From the NCBI RefSeq assembly GCF_000744815.1, contig NZ_JQMQ01000005.1, positions 1-64,000 of the forward strand: a DNA stretch of 64,000 nt, in the 5' to 3' direction. The position numbers and the translations under genes are program-made. Below, piece after piece: positions 10,132-18,837 of the stretch; the stretch's first letter is position 1; every line of letters starts with the position of its first letter. This DNA is from Phaeacidiphilus oryzae TH49. GTDB lineage: Bacteria > Actinomycetota > Actinomycetes > Streptomycetales > Streptomycetaceae. Below the pieces are notes generated by a model, which saw only the letters and a list, made by a program, of their open reading frames with translations, did no database searches and had not been told where the DNA came from.

Positions 10132-10779
10132 TTACGCAGCGTTTCTCTCGGCACCCGCCGCGCTTCCGGCGCTCGCCGGGTGCTCCGCGCCGCCCGCCGC
10201 GGCCTCCCGGGCCCGGAACTGCGGGGCCAGGCCGTCCCGCAGCCGCCGCATCGCGCGGCGCGAGTGGCTCTTGACGGTGCCCAGCGGCAGTCCGGTCCGC
10301 TCGGCGATCTGGACGTGGCTCAGGTCGGCGTAGAACGCCAGCTGCAGCACCTGCCGCTGGCGGAAGGGCAGCAGGGCGAGCGCGTCGGTCATCGCCAGGC
10401 GGTCGAGCACCTCCTCCGGCTCGGCCGGCGGCCGGCCCGAGAGCTCCGGGGAGCGCCGGGCCGCCAGGGACAGCGCGGCGCGCCGGCTGCGCGCCTGCAG
10501 GGCGTCGGCGATCTTGCGGCGGGTGATCCCCACCAGCCAGGACCCCAGGGAGCCGCGCTGCGGCCGGTAGCCGGCCCGGCCCCGCCAGGCGGCGACGAAG
10601 ACCTGCTGGGTGACGTCCTCGGCCTCCCCCTCGTCGCCCAGCGAACGGCGGGCGAGCGCCTGCACCAGGGGCTCCCAGCGGCGGAAGAGCGCGTCGAGGC
10701 AGTCCTCGTCACCGCGGCGGAAGGCCTCGGCGAGGGCCGCGTCCGCGCAGCTCCGCTCGGTGGCCGAACGTCCAGCCAT
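10132..10779 (-). CDS. litS: ECF-type sigma factor, LitS-like
   Basis: This 215-residue protein has the two ECF sigma domains. Region 2 contains EAEDVTQQVFVAAW for -10 recognition and core binding. Region 4 contains LPFRQRQVLQLAFYADLSHVQIAERTGLPLGTVKS for -35 recognition. An Ala-rich tail follows. Its place between crtE and a divergent LitR matches the light-response locus of S. coelicolor, where LitS drives the crt genes. The start at 10779 has AGGAGGAG before it. Light control is inferred from the LitR neighbour. Confidence 0.88.
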   Translation of the reverse strand: MAGRSATERSCADAALAEAFRRGDEDCLDALFRRWEPLVQALARRSLGDEGEAEDVTQQVFVAAWRGRAGYRPQRGSLGSWLVGITRRKIADALQARSRRAALSLAARRSPELSGRPPAEPEEVLDRLAMTDALALLPFRQRQVLQLAFYADLSHVQIAERTGLPLGTVKSHSRRAMRRLRDGLAPQFRAREAAAGGAEHPASAGSAAGAERNAA

Positions 10780-10877
10780 GGGCTCCTCCTTCGGATGCGG
10801 GACGCCGGTGATCACGTCCGCCCCCTCAGCATGCGACCACAGGCCCGGGGATTAAACTCGCACTGTTTCTGCACCGA
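10780..10877. promoter_or_regulatory. litS-litR divergent promoter region
   Basis: This 98-base region separates two divergent starts. Its lower-GC core (10848-10872) contains AAAC-N7-GTTT, a weak inverted repeat that a MerR-type dimer could contact. From knowledge of S. coelicolor, LitR represses both promoters in the dark. I could not assign -10 and -35 boxes reliably, so the site itself is a guess. Confidence 0.45.
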
Positions 10878-11930
10878 ATGGAGCCGACAGTGACAGCGGA
10901 CGAGGGAACCGCCGCCGGGCCGGGTCTGACCACCGGCGCGCTGGCACGCCGCCTCGGCGTCTCCCCCGAGACCCTGCGCAGCTGGGACAGGCGGTACGGC
11001 CTGGGCCCCTCGCAGCACCAGGGCGGGCGGCACCGTCGCTGGCTGCCGCCGGACGTGGCCGTGGTCGAGGAGATGTGCCGGCTGACCGCCGAGGGCTATC
11101 CGCCCAGCGAGGCGGCCCGGGTGGCCAGATCCCGGGCCTCCGCACCCTCGACCTCCAAGTCCCCGCCCGCCCCAGCCTCGCCCGCCGCCGCCCTGGCCGC
11201 CGCTGCGCCGGCCGCCGGCCCGGAGCGGCCGCCGCGCCCCGTCGGCCCGGGCGGCGCCCTGCCGGTCGGCGACGCCCGCCAGGAGGCCCGGGGCCTGGCC
11301 CGGGCCGCGGTGCGCCTGGACGGGCCGGCCGTCCAGCGCGCCCTGGAGAGGGTGGTGGCCGGCTGCGGGGTCCTCACCGCCTGGCAGGAGGTGATGATGC
11401 CGGTCCTCCACGCGGTCGGACGGAGATGGGAGTCGTCCGGCGACCGATACGTCGAGGTGGAGCATCTGCTCTCCTGGCACATCTCCTCGACACTGCGGCG
11501 GATGCCGCAGGCCCGCGAGGCGACCGGCCGGGCCCCGGTGATCGCCGCCTGCATGCCCGGCGAGCAGCACACCCTCGCCCTGGAGGCGCTGGTCGCCGCC
11601 CTGGCCGAACGGGCGCTGCCCACCCGGATGTTCGGGGCGGCGGTACCGGCCACGGCCCTGGAGGCCGCGGCGCGGCGGACCGGACCGGCCGCCGTCGTGC
11701 TGTGGGCGCAGACCCGGTCCACCGCCAATCTGCCGCTGGCCCGCCATCTGGCCCAGATGGAGTGGGGGGTCCGGGGCGCCCGGAGCGGAGCGGCGGTGCT
11801 GCTGGCCGGTCCCGGCTGGTCCGGCCGCGCTCTCCCGGGCCTGCGGCGCCCCTCGGGCCTGCCGGAGGCCGTGCTGGCACTGGAGGAGATCTGCGGAGAC
11901 CCTCCCGGCCACCGCGACGAGGGGGTCTGA
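10878..11930 (+). CDS. litR: LitR-type MerR regulator with B12-binding domain (photoreceptor)
   Basis: The protein has 350 residues. The N-terminal MerR winged helix spans about 15-80 (LTTGALARRLGVSPETLRSW). An Ala/Pro linker follows, and then a cobalamin-binding half. That half carries W184 with E195-H196 (the Trp...Glu-His cap motif) and PGEQH with His231 as the candidate cobalt ligand. In LitR/CarH proteins, adenosyl-B12 senses light and releases DNA. It should repress itself and litS in the dark. Spacing from Trp to Glu-His is one residue longer than the CarH pattern as I recall it. The start may be the GTG at 10890, which has GGAG 6 bases upstream; the ATG at 10878 has no clear ribosome site. 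Confidence 0.9.
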   Translation: MEPTVTADEGTAAGPGLTTGALARRLGVSPETLRSWDRRYGLGPSQHQGGRHRRWLPPDVAVVEEMCRLTAEGYPPSEAARVARSRASAPSTSKSPPAPASPAAALAAAAPAAGPERPPRPVGPGGALPVGDARQEARGLARAAVRLDGPAVQRALERVVAGCGVLTAWQEVMMPVLHAVGRRWESSGDRYVEVEHLLSWHISSTLRRMPQAREATGRAPVIAACMPGEQHTLALEALVAALAERALPTRMFGAAVPATALEAAARRTGPAAVVLWAQTRSTANLPLARHLAQMEWGVRGARSGAAVLLAGPGWSGRALPGLRRPSGLPEAVLALEEICGDPPGHRDEGV

Positions 11931-12081
11931 GGCCGGCGCCCGACCGGCAGGACCGCCCATCCCGCCGCTCAACTGCCGGCGTGGGCCCGCCGAAAGCGCG
12001 CCGCCGCCGACCGGAGGTCGACGAGCGGCCAAGCCGGAGGTGAACACCGCGTCGGAGAGGGTCATGACGCGGCTCCTGCCG

Positions 12082-13701
12082 CTAGTGCGGGGACGCTTCA
12101 CCCCCGATTCCGCCGCCGCCCCCGCCGCGGTTGCAGGGCGTCCCGCCCAGGGCGCGCGCCAGGGCGGAGAGCGCCGGAACCCGGCCGCGGTTCGGCACCG
12201 ACCACACGGTCTCCCCTGCCACTCCCCAGCGGTGGAGGAGGGTGTCGGCGGCCAGGAAGCCGGTGGACGCGGCCCGCTCCATCAGCGCCGAGGGGAACGG
12301 GGTGCGGACGATGTCGCCGGCCATCACCAGCGCCGGATCGGGGGTGACGACCTCCGGGCGTCCGTCGAAGCCGCCGACCGGGAAGAGCGGGCAGTCCGCA
12401 TGCCATTCGTGCCGTACGTCCACGACCCGCGCCTGGCGGGTCTCCGGGTAGACCCGATGGAGCTGGGCGAGGAGCCCCGCCTCCACCCTCCCGCGGTCGG
12501 CGTCCGGGGCGACCGCGTAGCCGTGGAGCTCCAGTACGGAGCCGCCGGTGCGACCGGCCCAGCGGCGGGCCTGGCCCTCCCAGCGGTCCAGGACGCTGAT
12601 GTTGTCCAGGCCGCCGAAGGCGCTGGTGCCAAGGAACCCCGGTCGGTCCTCGGCCACCGGGCGGTCCAGCCACAGCCGGGAGACCAGGAAGGGCGGGGCC
12701 GTGCGCAGGGCGCCGATCCGCTCCCGCCAGGCGGCGTCGCCGAGTTCGGGTGACGCTCCGACCAGCGACCGCAGCCCCGCCACGTCCAGGGCCAGCACCA
12801 CGGCGTCGCAGGGGTGCGCCTCGGTGCCGGTGGCCACGGCGAAGCCCCCGCCGCGCCCGCGGCCCACCGACTCGACCCGGGTGGCCGTGCGCACCTCCAC
12901 CCCGTGCGAGGAGAGGTAGCCGCCCAGCGGGTTCCACAGCGCCTGCGGGAAGGGCTCGTCGGGCACGTCGAAGAGGAGGCCCTCGCTCGAACCCAGGAAG
13001 TAGATGTGGAACATGACGGCGAGCTCGGCGGCGGACAGCCGGCCCGGGTCGGCGAAGAAACTCCGGGAGAAGACCTCGAAGGCGAGGTGGTGGGCGGCCT
13101 CGGGGAAGCCGATCCGGTCGAGGAGGTGCCGTGCGCTGATCCCGTCCAGCTCGGCGTAGACCCGGGGGACGGAGACGTCCAGCAGCCGCATCGCCGGGCC
13201 GGGCGACATCCCGAGGAGATCGCGCCAGCGGAAGCTGGGGCTGCGGGCGACGAACCCGAGGGCGTTCCACGGCGGCGTGCGGGGGATCTCGGCGAAGCTG
13301 TCGAGCATTCCCCCGCTGTGCACCAGGGGGTAGTCGGGCAGTGGGCGGAGCATTCCCAGCTCCGGATCCACCCGGCGGAGCAGCGCGCGAAGGTTGTAGT
13401 ACTGGCGGAAGAAGGCGTGGAACCCCCGGCTCATGGTGACCGTGCTGCCGTCCCGCAGCGTCACCGGCCATCCCCGGAGGCGGCCGCCCAGCTCCGTCTC
13501 CCGTTCGAACACGGTCACCCGCGCGCCCGCCTCCGCGAGGACGGTGGCCGCGGCCAGCCCCGCGATGCCGCCGCCGAGCACCGCCACCGAGGGCGGGTCG
13601 TCCTCGAAGCGGGGCGCCCCGGCGGGGCCCGGGAACCTCCAGGCCCGGCGGTCCCGCGGCGGTCCGCTGACGGGCCTCGCGGCAGGGGTGGCCGGCGGCA
13701 T
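12082..13701 (-). CDS. crtU: carotenoid phi-ring synthase/beta-carotene desaturase CrtU
   Basis: This FAD-dependent enzyme of about 539 residues has the dinucleotide motif SVAVLGGGIAGLAAATVLAE near its N-terminus. SRGFHAFFRQYYNLRALLRR and WHADCPLFPVGGFDGRPEVV are typical of the CrtU desaturase/methyltransferase family. It aromatises beta-rings, turning beta-carotene into isorenieratene. The ATG at 13701 has GGAGAGG upstream. A GTG at 13731 overlaps the crtY stop (GTGA) and would add ten residues; either is possible. It forms an operon with crtY. Confidence 0.88.
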   Translation of the reverse strand: MPPATPAARPVSGPPRDRRAWRFPGPAGAPRFEDDPPSVAVLGGGIAGLAAATVLAEAGARVTVFERETELGGRLRGWPVTLRDGSTVTMSRGFHAFFRQYYNLRALLRRVDPELGMLRPLPDYPLVHSGGMLDSFAEIPRTPPWNALGFVARSPSFRWRDLLGMSPGPAMRLLDVSVPRVYAELDGISARHLLDRIGFPEAAHHLAFEVFSRSFFADPGRLSAAELAVMFHIYFLGSSEGLLFDVPDEPFPQALWNPLGGYLSSHGVEVRTATRVESVGRGRGGGFAVATGTEAHPCDAVVLALDVAGLRSLVGASPELGDAAWRERIGALRTAPPFLVSRLWLDRPVAEDRPGFLGTSAFGGLDNISVLDRWEGQARRWAGRTGGSVLELHGYAVAPDADRGRVEAGLLAQLHRVYPETRQARVVDVRHEWHADCPLFPVGGFDGRPEVVTPDPALVMAGDIVRTPFPSALMERAASTGFLAADTLLHRWGVAGETVWSVPNRGRVPALSALARALGGTPCNRGGGGGGIGGEASPH

Positions 13702-13727
13702 CGGGGTCCTCTCCCGGACAGGGCGGT

Positions 13728-15011
13728 TCACGCGTCGGCCCCGTGGGCCGGACGCACGGGCGGCCGACGGCCGGCGGGGCGTTTGGGCAGCAGCGGCAGC
13801 CGGGCCAGAGCGCCGGCCATCGGGCCGATCGGCACCCGGAGGCCGATGGCGAGGTCCTGCCGCCAGCCGGTCTCCCCGTCCAGAAAGCGCAGCAGCCGGG
13901 GGGCCGGCACGGTACGAAACAGGTCGGTGAAGAACCGCGGGCCGTCCAGCCGCCCGCTGTCCAGGGCGTGCAGCATCACCGCGTCCAGCAGCCGTGCCCT
14001 GGCCGGGTACGCGGCCGGCGGCCGGGGCGTCCCGCCGCGCCGGAGCGCCGCGGCGATCGCCCGGGACTGCCGCTGCACCGCGGCGAAGGTGTAGCCGGTC
14101 GAGGGCCGGGTCGCTCCCCCGGCCGTGCCGATCCGGAAGACCCGTGCGCCGGCCTGGCCGGGGAACCGGCCGTCGGTCATCGGGATCACCCCGCTCTCGG
14201 TGCTGCCGATCTCGAAGTCCGTCAGTCCGTACGCGCCTCGCAGGTGGCTGCGGAGGGCACGCCGATACGCCTCCGCGGGCAGCGGATCCGCCGAGAAGAG
14301 GGTGTACTCGACCAGGGCCTCCCGGTCGCTGAGCGGCAGCGCGTAGACGAACGCCAGCCCCCGGGCCGGCTGCGGGCAGTGGAAGTCCATCAGGTCGGCG
14401 GTGGCGGGGTCGAAGACCGGGCGCTCGGAGCGGACGAACCAGCCGCGGAAGTGCTGGAGGAGATGGGTGCGGGCGTCCGGCAGCCGCCGGACCGGACGCG
14501 AGTCGAAGACCCAGCGCGCCCGCAGCGCCAGGCGGCCGCCGTCGGCACGTGCCGCGCGGACCTCGGCCCCGTCGGCGGTGTCCCGGACCTCGTCCACGGC
14601 GGCCTCGAACCGCCGCACCGAGCGTCCGCGGAAACCGTCCGCCACGAACCGCTCGAAGGCGCCGGAACGCAGCATCTTGTACCGGTACGGCCCGAGGTCC
14701 AGGGGGAACGGCGTGCCCTCCCGGTCCTTCACCCGCAGCCGGCTCCAGCGGGCGCTGAGCACCTCGTCGTAACGGCCCGGTCCCTCCTCCCAGAAGCACC
14801 AGGTCCGCTCGGGCGGCCGCAGCGGACCCGGCGGTGCCTCGATCAGGGCGATGTCCGGGGCACCTGCGCCGGCCGCGAGGAGGTGGTGGGCGAGCGAGAG
14901 ACCGGCCGCGCCGGCCCCGATGATGGCGACCTCGGCCTCGGTTCGATCAACCAACGTCCCGTCCGCTCCCTTCGGCCCCGGCCGTCCCGCCGAGGTGACC
15001 GGTGTGCTCAC
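13728..15011 (-). CDS. crtY: lycopene beta-cyclase CrtY
   Basis: The 427-residue flavoprotein has an N-terminal FAD fold (EVAIIGAGAAGLSLAHHLL), the RTWCFWEEGPG region and the cyclase signature GATRPSTGYTFAAVQRQS. It cyclises lycopene ends to beta-carotene, the substrate of CrtU. The start is a GTG at 15011, six bases after the upstream membrane-protein gene, so expression is probably coupled. No strong ribosome site precedes it. Confidence 0.93.
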   Translation of the reverse strand: MSTPVTSAGRPGPKGADGTLVDRTEAEVAIIGAGAAGLSLAHHLLAAGAGAPDIALIEAPPGPLRPPERTWCFWEEGPGRYDEVLSARWSRLRVKDREGTPFPLDLGPYRYKMLRSGAFERFVADGFRGRSVRRFEAAVDEVRDTADGAEVRAARADGGRLALRARWVFDSRPVRRLPDARTHLLQHFRGWFVRSERPVFDPATADLMDFHCPQPARGLAFVYALPLSDREALVEYTLFSADPLPAEAYRRALRSHLRGAYGLTDFEIGSTESGVIPMTDGRFPGQAGARVFRIGTAGGATRPSTGYTFAAVQRQSRAIAAALRRGGTPRPPAAYPARARLLDAVMLHALDSGRLDGPRFFTDLFRTVPAPRLLRFLDGETGWRQDLAIGLRVPIGPMAGALARLPLLPKRPAGRRPPVRPAHGADA

Positions 15012-15016
15012 GGACG

Positions 15017-15418
15017 CTATTCGGCCGGTCCGGGGCGTTCGGATGCACCACGGCGGGGGCGGAGCGCCAGTCCGAGGACGGAGAGCGACCCCCAGCCGAC
15101 CGAGACCGCGACGGCCATCATCCGCCGGCGCCGGCCGGGCAGGGTGGCGCCCAACATGACCGCGTCACCGAGGTCGGCGGCGATCCGCACGGCGCACGCC
15201 GTGGCCAGCGCCGGCCCCGCCGGTGCGAGCACCATGGCGGCGCCGCTGGCCGCGTCCCGCCAGCCGACCGGCCGCAGCGCGACCGAGGTGCCCTCCGGCA
15301 CGCCCCCCGCCTCGTCGGCCAGGCCCGACGGGCGGGCCAGCAGCTCCGGTCTCAGCGCGACCGCGATCCCGTACAGCGACGTGGCGGCGCCGATCGCCCG
15401 CAAGACTCCGATACGCAT
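15017..15418 (-). CDS. small integral membrane protein upstream of crtY
   Basis: This is a 133-residue protein with about four hydrophobic segments (N-terminal GVLRAIGAATSLYGIAVAL, then AASGAAMVLAPAGPALATAC, a short third, and VAVSVGWGSLSVLGLAL). The tail is Arg-rich. I do not recognise a characterised family; the layout recalls DUF4267-like proteins. It lies five bases before crtY and probably shares its promoter. It could scaffold carotenoid enzymes or be unrelated to them. Confidence 0.7.
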   Translation of the reverse strand: MRIGVLRAIGAATSLYGIAVALRPELLARPSGLADEAGGVPEGTSVALRPVGWRDAASGAAMVLAPAGPALATACAVRIAADLGDAVMLGATLPGRRRRMMAVAVSVGWGSLSVLGLALRPRRGASERPGPAE

Positions 15419-15443
15419 CCCCGCATCATCCTCCCTGAGCGGC

Positions 15444-15688
15444 TCACCGGTGGTTCGGCGCGGCGCGTACGGCGGATTGCCGGCGGGTCGGGCGATGGGC
15501 GGGGCAGGGGTCCGGCTCGTCGAACAGTGCCAGGACGCAGTCCGGGCAGTCGCCGAGGATCACCCGCCGCACCCGGGCGGCGTACCGGCGGCACTGCGGG
15601 CAGTCGCCTTCTCCTTCTCCGGCCGGGACGGCGGGGCGCCGGGCAGGGCGTCGGGCAAGGCGCCGGGCGCCGGGTTCGTCGGAGCCAT
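15444..15688 (-). pseudogene. small CxxC (zinc-ribbon-like) protein, apparent single-base frameshift
   Basis: A strong start exists at 15688: GGAAGG, six bases, ATG, giving MAPTNPAPGALPDALPG. That frame stops at 15560. The protein-like end lies one frame over: GDCPQCRRYAARVRRVILGD, then CPDCVLALFDEPDPCPAHR, with paired Cys-x2-Cys motifs like a small zinc ribbon. That frame has no start codon of its own after the neighbouring gene ends at 15724. One missing base between about 15600 and 15660 would join the two into about 80 residues. It is either a real mutation or an assembly indel. Confidence 0.45.
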
Positions 15689-15723
15689 CTGCGGCCTTCC
15701 GTCCAGTGCTGGGTGGGCAGGGT

Positions 15724-17682
15724 TCACCGCGGGCCGCCGGCCGGCGGCAGGGGCGTGATCCACTCCCCCGTGTCGAGCCGGGCGACGAGCCGGTACGGGC
15801 CCGGGGCCGCCGCCCTGAGGGCGACGGCGTGGCCGGCGCCCGGGGCACCGGAGTAGCTGACGGCGCCGCTCAGCTGGAGGGACGCCAGGTGCCGACTGCC
15901 CGCGGCGAGGAGGTAGTGGACGCCCGCGGGCGAGCTCCACCAGGTGGCGGCGACGGTGTACTGCTGGAAGCGGCTGCAGGCGCGCCCCTCCTGCTCGGCC
16001 GCGGTGATCCGGGCGGGGGCGCCGCTGCCCGGCGCCGGGCCCAGGAAGGCCGTCCAGGCGCTGCCGGTGCCGTCCCAGCGGTCCGCCCGGGCGCACACCC
16101 ACTGGGCCTGGCCGGCGTTCTCCGGCAGCTGCTGGCCGGCGAAGTCCCAGGCGTTGACGGCCTTGACCCCACTGCCGCGCAGCGACCGGAGGGAGCAGCC
16201 GAGATGCGACCACAGCTCCAGGGCGTCACTGCCGGTCGCCTCCCGCGGATAGTTCGCCGGGCCGTGCTGCGGCGGCGGCAGATAGGTGAGGTGGGCCGGG
16301 ACCATCCCGCCGAGGTCGGTGAGGAGGAAGGCGTGGTGCTCGGCGATCACCGGCGAGGAGCGCAGCTGCAGGACGGGCAGCGAGCGGCAGCCACCGGTGG
16401 GCGCCGGCAGCGCCGCTGTGAGGCCCTGGTCGGCGGCGACGTCCCGGCTCGGGCTGTCCGGCGCCAGGAGGTCGCGCTGCTGGACGGTGGCGACCCAGGG
16501 CGCGAGGAGGAAGCGATCGCCCGAGGGGCCGCGCGAGAGGATGACGGCGCCGGCGGTGGTGACGTCGGACTGGTCCGCGCGGGCGATCTCCAGCCGCGGT
16601 GTGGCGTCCGCGGTCACGGCGTACCGGACGAGGCGGCTCCCGTCGTACAGGAGGACCAGGCCGGTGCCGTCCACCTCGCCCGCGAAGAGCAGTTGGGGCC
16701 GCTGCTCGGGCGGGCCGGCCCAGGCGCCCGGGTCGATGTCTCGGCGTACCGGCCCCTCGCCCGACCAGGCCCGCAAGGCCCGGTCGATCAGCGCCGCGTC
16801 GCCGGTGCGGTCGCCGCGCGCGGGCCAAGCGCTGAAGTCGATGCGGGCGGTGTGCCGCCACAGGTCCGGGGCGGCCCGCAGGACCGTGGTCGGCACTGCG
16901 GCGTCGCCGGACACGGCGGAGACGGCCGGGCGCCCGGCTCCGGCCCCCAGGCCGAAGGCCAGCAGCGCGGCGGCGACGGCCCCGGCCGCCGCCGGGACCA
17001 TGACAGCGCGCCGGCGACGGGTCGGGATGTCGCTGGAGCGGGCGCGCAGGGTGCAGGGGTCGAACTCGGTCGAGCGCGCGGCGACCTCGGCGGTGGCACT
17101 GACGGCCGGCTCCGCCACCGCTGCCAGGGCGGCCACCACCTCCTCGTGGCCGAGACCCAGCTCGACGAGGACCGCCCCGGCCTCGTCGGCGCCCAGCCCC
17201 TCGACGTGGCGCAGCCCGTAGGCGACCCGGGCCGGGGCGTCCAGCGCGCCCAGCAGCTCCTCCAGGGCCAGTTCGGGTGAGCCGCCCGGCGGCGGGAAGA
17301 CCCGCATCCCCCACACCCTCGGCAGTGACCAGGGGCGGCGGCGCGGCTCGGCCAGCACGGTCAGCAGCGTCCGGCGCCGCAACTCGTGGTAGATCTCCTG
17401 GTGTTCGGCCGCGCGCTCCCCCGCGGTGGCGGGGGGCCGCTCCTTCGACCGCTCCGGCGTCCGGGGGCCCGCGCCCAGCGGCAGGGCGTGCTGCACGGCG
17501 TGGTGCGCCCGCAGGACGCGCCGGTGGCGCTCCATCCCGACCGGCAGCGCGAGATAGGCCAGCCGCGTCAGCCGCGGGTAGCAGGCCAGGAGGACGTCCT
17601 CGGCGGCGGCCCGCTCCACCCGCCGCCGACCGGAGCGCCCGCCGAGCAACGCGGATCCGTGCCGCAGACCGGTGATCCCCAT
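15724..17682 (-). CDS. sigma-factor-like N-terminus fused to membrane-anchored exterior domain
   Basis: The protein has about 652 residues. The first 200 are helical and recall an ECF sigma factor: EDVLLACYPRLTRLAYLALP like region 2, and ELLGALDAPARVAYGLRHVEGL like region 4. A single transmembrane helix follows (MVPAAAGAVAAALLAFGLGAG), and then about 390 residues predicted outside the cell. Function is unknown; the layout suggests a sensor whose cytoplasmic part mimics or binds transcription machinery. The ATG at 17682 is preferred; GGAGGG lies 12 bases upstream, and a GTG three codons earlier would be too close to it. Confidence 0.65.
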   Translation of the reverse strand: MGITGLRHGSALLGGRSGRRRVERAAAEDVLLACYPRLTRLAYLALPVGMERHRRVLRAHHAVQHALPLGAGPRTPERSKERPPATAGERAAEHQEIYHELRRRTLLTVLAEPRRRPWSLPRVWGMRVFPPPGGSPELALEELLGALDAPARVAYGLRHVEGLGADEAGAVLVELGLGHEEVVAALAAVAEPAVSATAEVAARSTEFDPCTLRARSSDIPTRRRRAVMVPAAAGAVAAALLAFGLGAGAGRPAVSAVSGDAAVPTTVLRAAPDLWRHTARIDFSAWPARGDRTGDAALIDRALRAWSGEGPVRRDIDPGAWAGPPEQRPQLLFAGEVDGTGLVLLYDGSRLVRYAVTADATPRLEIARADQSDVTTAGAVILSRGPSGDRFLLAPWVATVQQRDLLAPDSPSRDVAADQGLTAALPAPTGGCRSLPVLQLRSSPVIAEHHAFLLTDLGGMVPAHLTYLPPPQHGPANYPREATGSDALELWSHLGCSLRSLRGSGVKAVNAWDFAGQQLPENAGQAQWVCARADRWDGTGSAWTAFLGPAPGSGAPARITAAEQEGRACSRFQQYTVAATWWSSPAGVHYLLAAGSRHLASLQLSGAVSYSGAPGAGHAVALRAAAPGPYRLVARLDTGEWITPLPPAGGPR

Positions 17683-17834
17683 GACCCCCACTCACCCTCC
17701 GCTGTTCACCCGTTCGGAGCACTTTCACGGGGTCAACGACGGATCGCCGCGATGGTCACTGCCGCGGTGCCGCGGCGCGCGCGAGGGGCGCGGCCTCCGG
17801 GCGGGGGCGCCGGGGGCGGGGTAGGTTCCGCGGC

Positions 17835-18065
17835 ATGGACAAGGATTCGCCGGGAGCCCCGGAGACCACCACCTGCGAGCTGGACCCGGTCACCTGGGAC
17901 GCGCTGGTGTCCGCGATGCAGCGGCATGGCGTGGCCGCCGAGGTGGTCGCCAAGGTCTGCCACGACGCTCTGGAAGAGATCAACACGACGCCGGTCGCCG
18001 AGCGGGACCGGCGGCTCGCCGAGGCCGACGCCTACTTCGCACGGCGGCAGGCCGGGCTGCTCTGA
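17835..18065 (+). CDS. small hypothetical protein
   Basis: This 76-residue acidic, helical protein (VTWDALVSAMQRHGVAAEVV, then CHDALEEINTTPVAERDRRL) has two cysteines and no membrane segment. I do not recognise it. The ribosome site is weak (GGTAGG). Codon bias fits its neighbours, so it is probably a real gene. It faces away from the sigma-like membrane protein gene. Confidence 0.55.
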   Translation: MDKDSPGAPETTTCELDPVTWDALVSAMQRHGVAAEVVAKVCHDALEEINTTPVAERDRRLAEADAYFARRQAGLL

Positions 18066-18123
18066 GCCCGCGGCCGCTCCGACCCGGCGGTCGCTCCGGG
18101 CCCGCGGCCGCCCGGGCCGCCGC

Positions 18124-18501
18124 TCAGGCCAGGAGGGACAGGCCCAGGTACGGCAGCGGGATCAGCAGCATCCCGAGCAGCCACGGGCGGAGCCGCCGGC
18201 CGCGGCCGCGCGGCAGGACGACGTCCACCAGCAGGACCAGCCCGAGCAGCAGACATCCGGTGAGCGCCAGCAGCAGCATCATCGGCCCCGCGTGGTCGAG
18301 GGTGGTGTGGTCGCAGTCGGCCAGACCGGGGCGGACCACGTCACGTGGGCTGCGGCAGTCCATCGGCAGGTACTCGGTGATCAGCCAGCGCGCGGCCCAC
18401 AGCGGCACCACCGCCGGGATCCCGAGCAGCAGGTTGACCGGCACCGGCCCCACCGGCGCCCGCCCATGGGCGGTGCTCCCCCGCCCCTCCTCCGCCACCA
18501 C
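18124..18501 (-). CDS. multi-pass membrane protein, unknown function
   Basis: This 125-residue product has about three hydrophobic segments: PVNLLLGIPAVVPLWAARWL, then GPMMLLLALTGCLLLGLVLLVDVVL, and WLLGMLLIPLPYLGLSLL at the C-terminus. Two Cys residues lie in the outer loop (MDCRSPRD, GLADCDHTTLDH), which may form a disulphide. The start is uncertain: tandem GTG codons at 18498-18501 follow a GGAGGGG run, and the longer open frame upstream lacks protein character. Confidence 0.6.
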   Translation of the reverse strand: MVAEEGRGSTAHGRAPVGPVPVNLLLGIPAVVPLWAARWLITEYLPMDCRSPRDVVRPGLADCDHTTLDHAGPMMLLLALTGCLLLGLVLLVDVVLPRGRGRRLRPWLLGMLLIPLPYLGLSLLA

Positions 18502-18837
18502 GCCTCGCCCCTCCCACACGTCCCGCACGATTCGCGGAGTGGGACGGCCACGACGGGCCGGCGGTTGCGCGACGCAGCGGACCGCCTCGGCGGGCCCCAC
18601 GGGGGAAGGGCACCGGCCGAGGCGGTCACCGATTCAACTACCGGGCCCCGCCGCAGAGTTCCCGGGGGCGGCCGGCGGGCCCGCAGATGACTCTCGCGGC
18701 CGCGGGCCCACCGTTGTGTCCCCACACCCGGACAGGATCGTTCGCCCGCGGGCGCTCCGGCAATGCCGGTCCGGGCGGTTCAGAGGAAACCCTGAGGCAG
18801 GAGGGGCCGTCGGCCGCCGGGAGCCGGCGCGCGGTCA
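18502..18837. other. intergenic region with a 12-base-pair inverted repeat
   Basis: These 336 bases contain no convincing gene. They carry a perfect inverted repeat, GACCGCCTCGGC (18580-18591) and GCCGAGGCGGTC (18616-18627), around a 24-base loop. The repeat lies between two minus-strand genes, so it could end the transcript of the SDR gene. Confidence 0.5.

Noticed and set aside
10848-10872. A definite LitR operator and litS promoter.
   Set aside because: Only a weak AAAC-N7-GTTT repeat is visible, so it is listed only as part of the divergent region.
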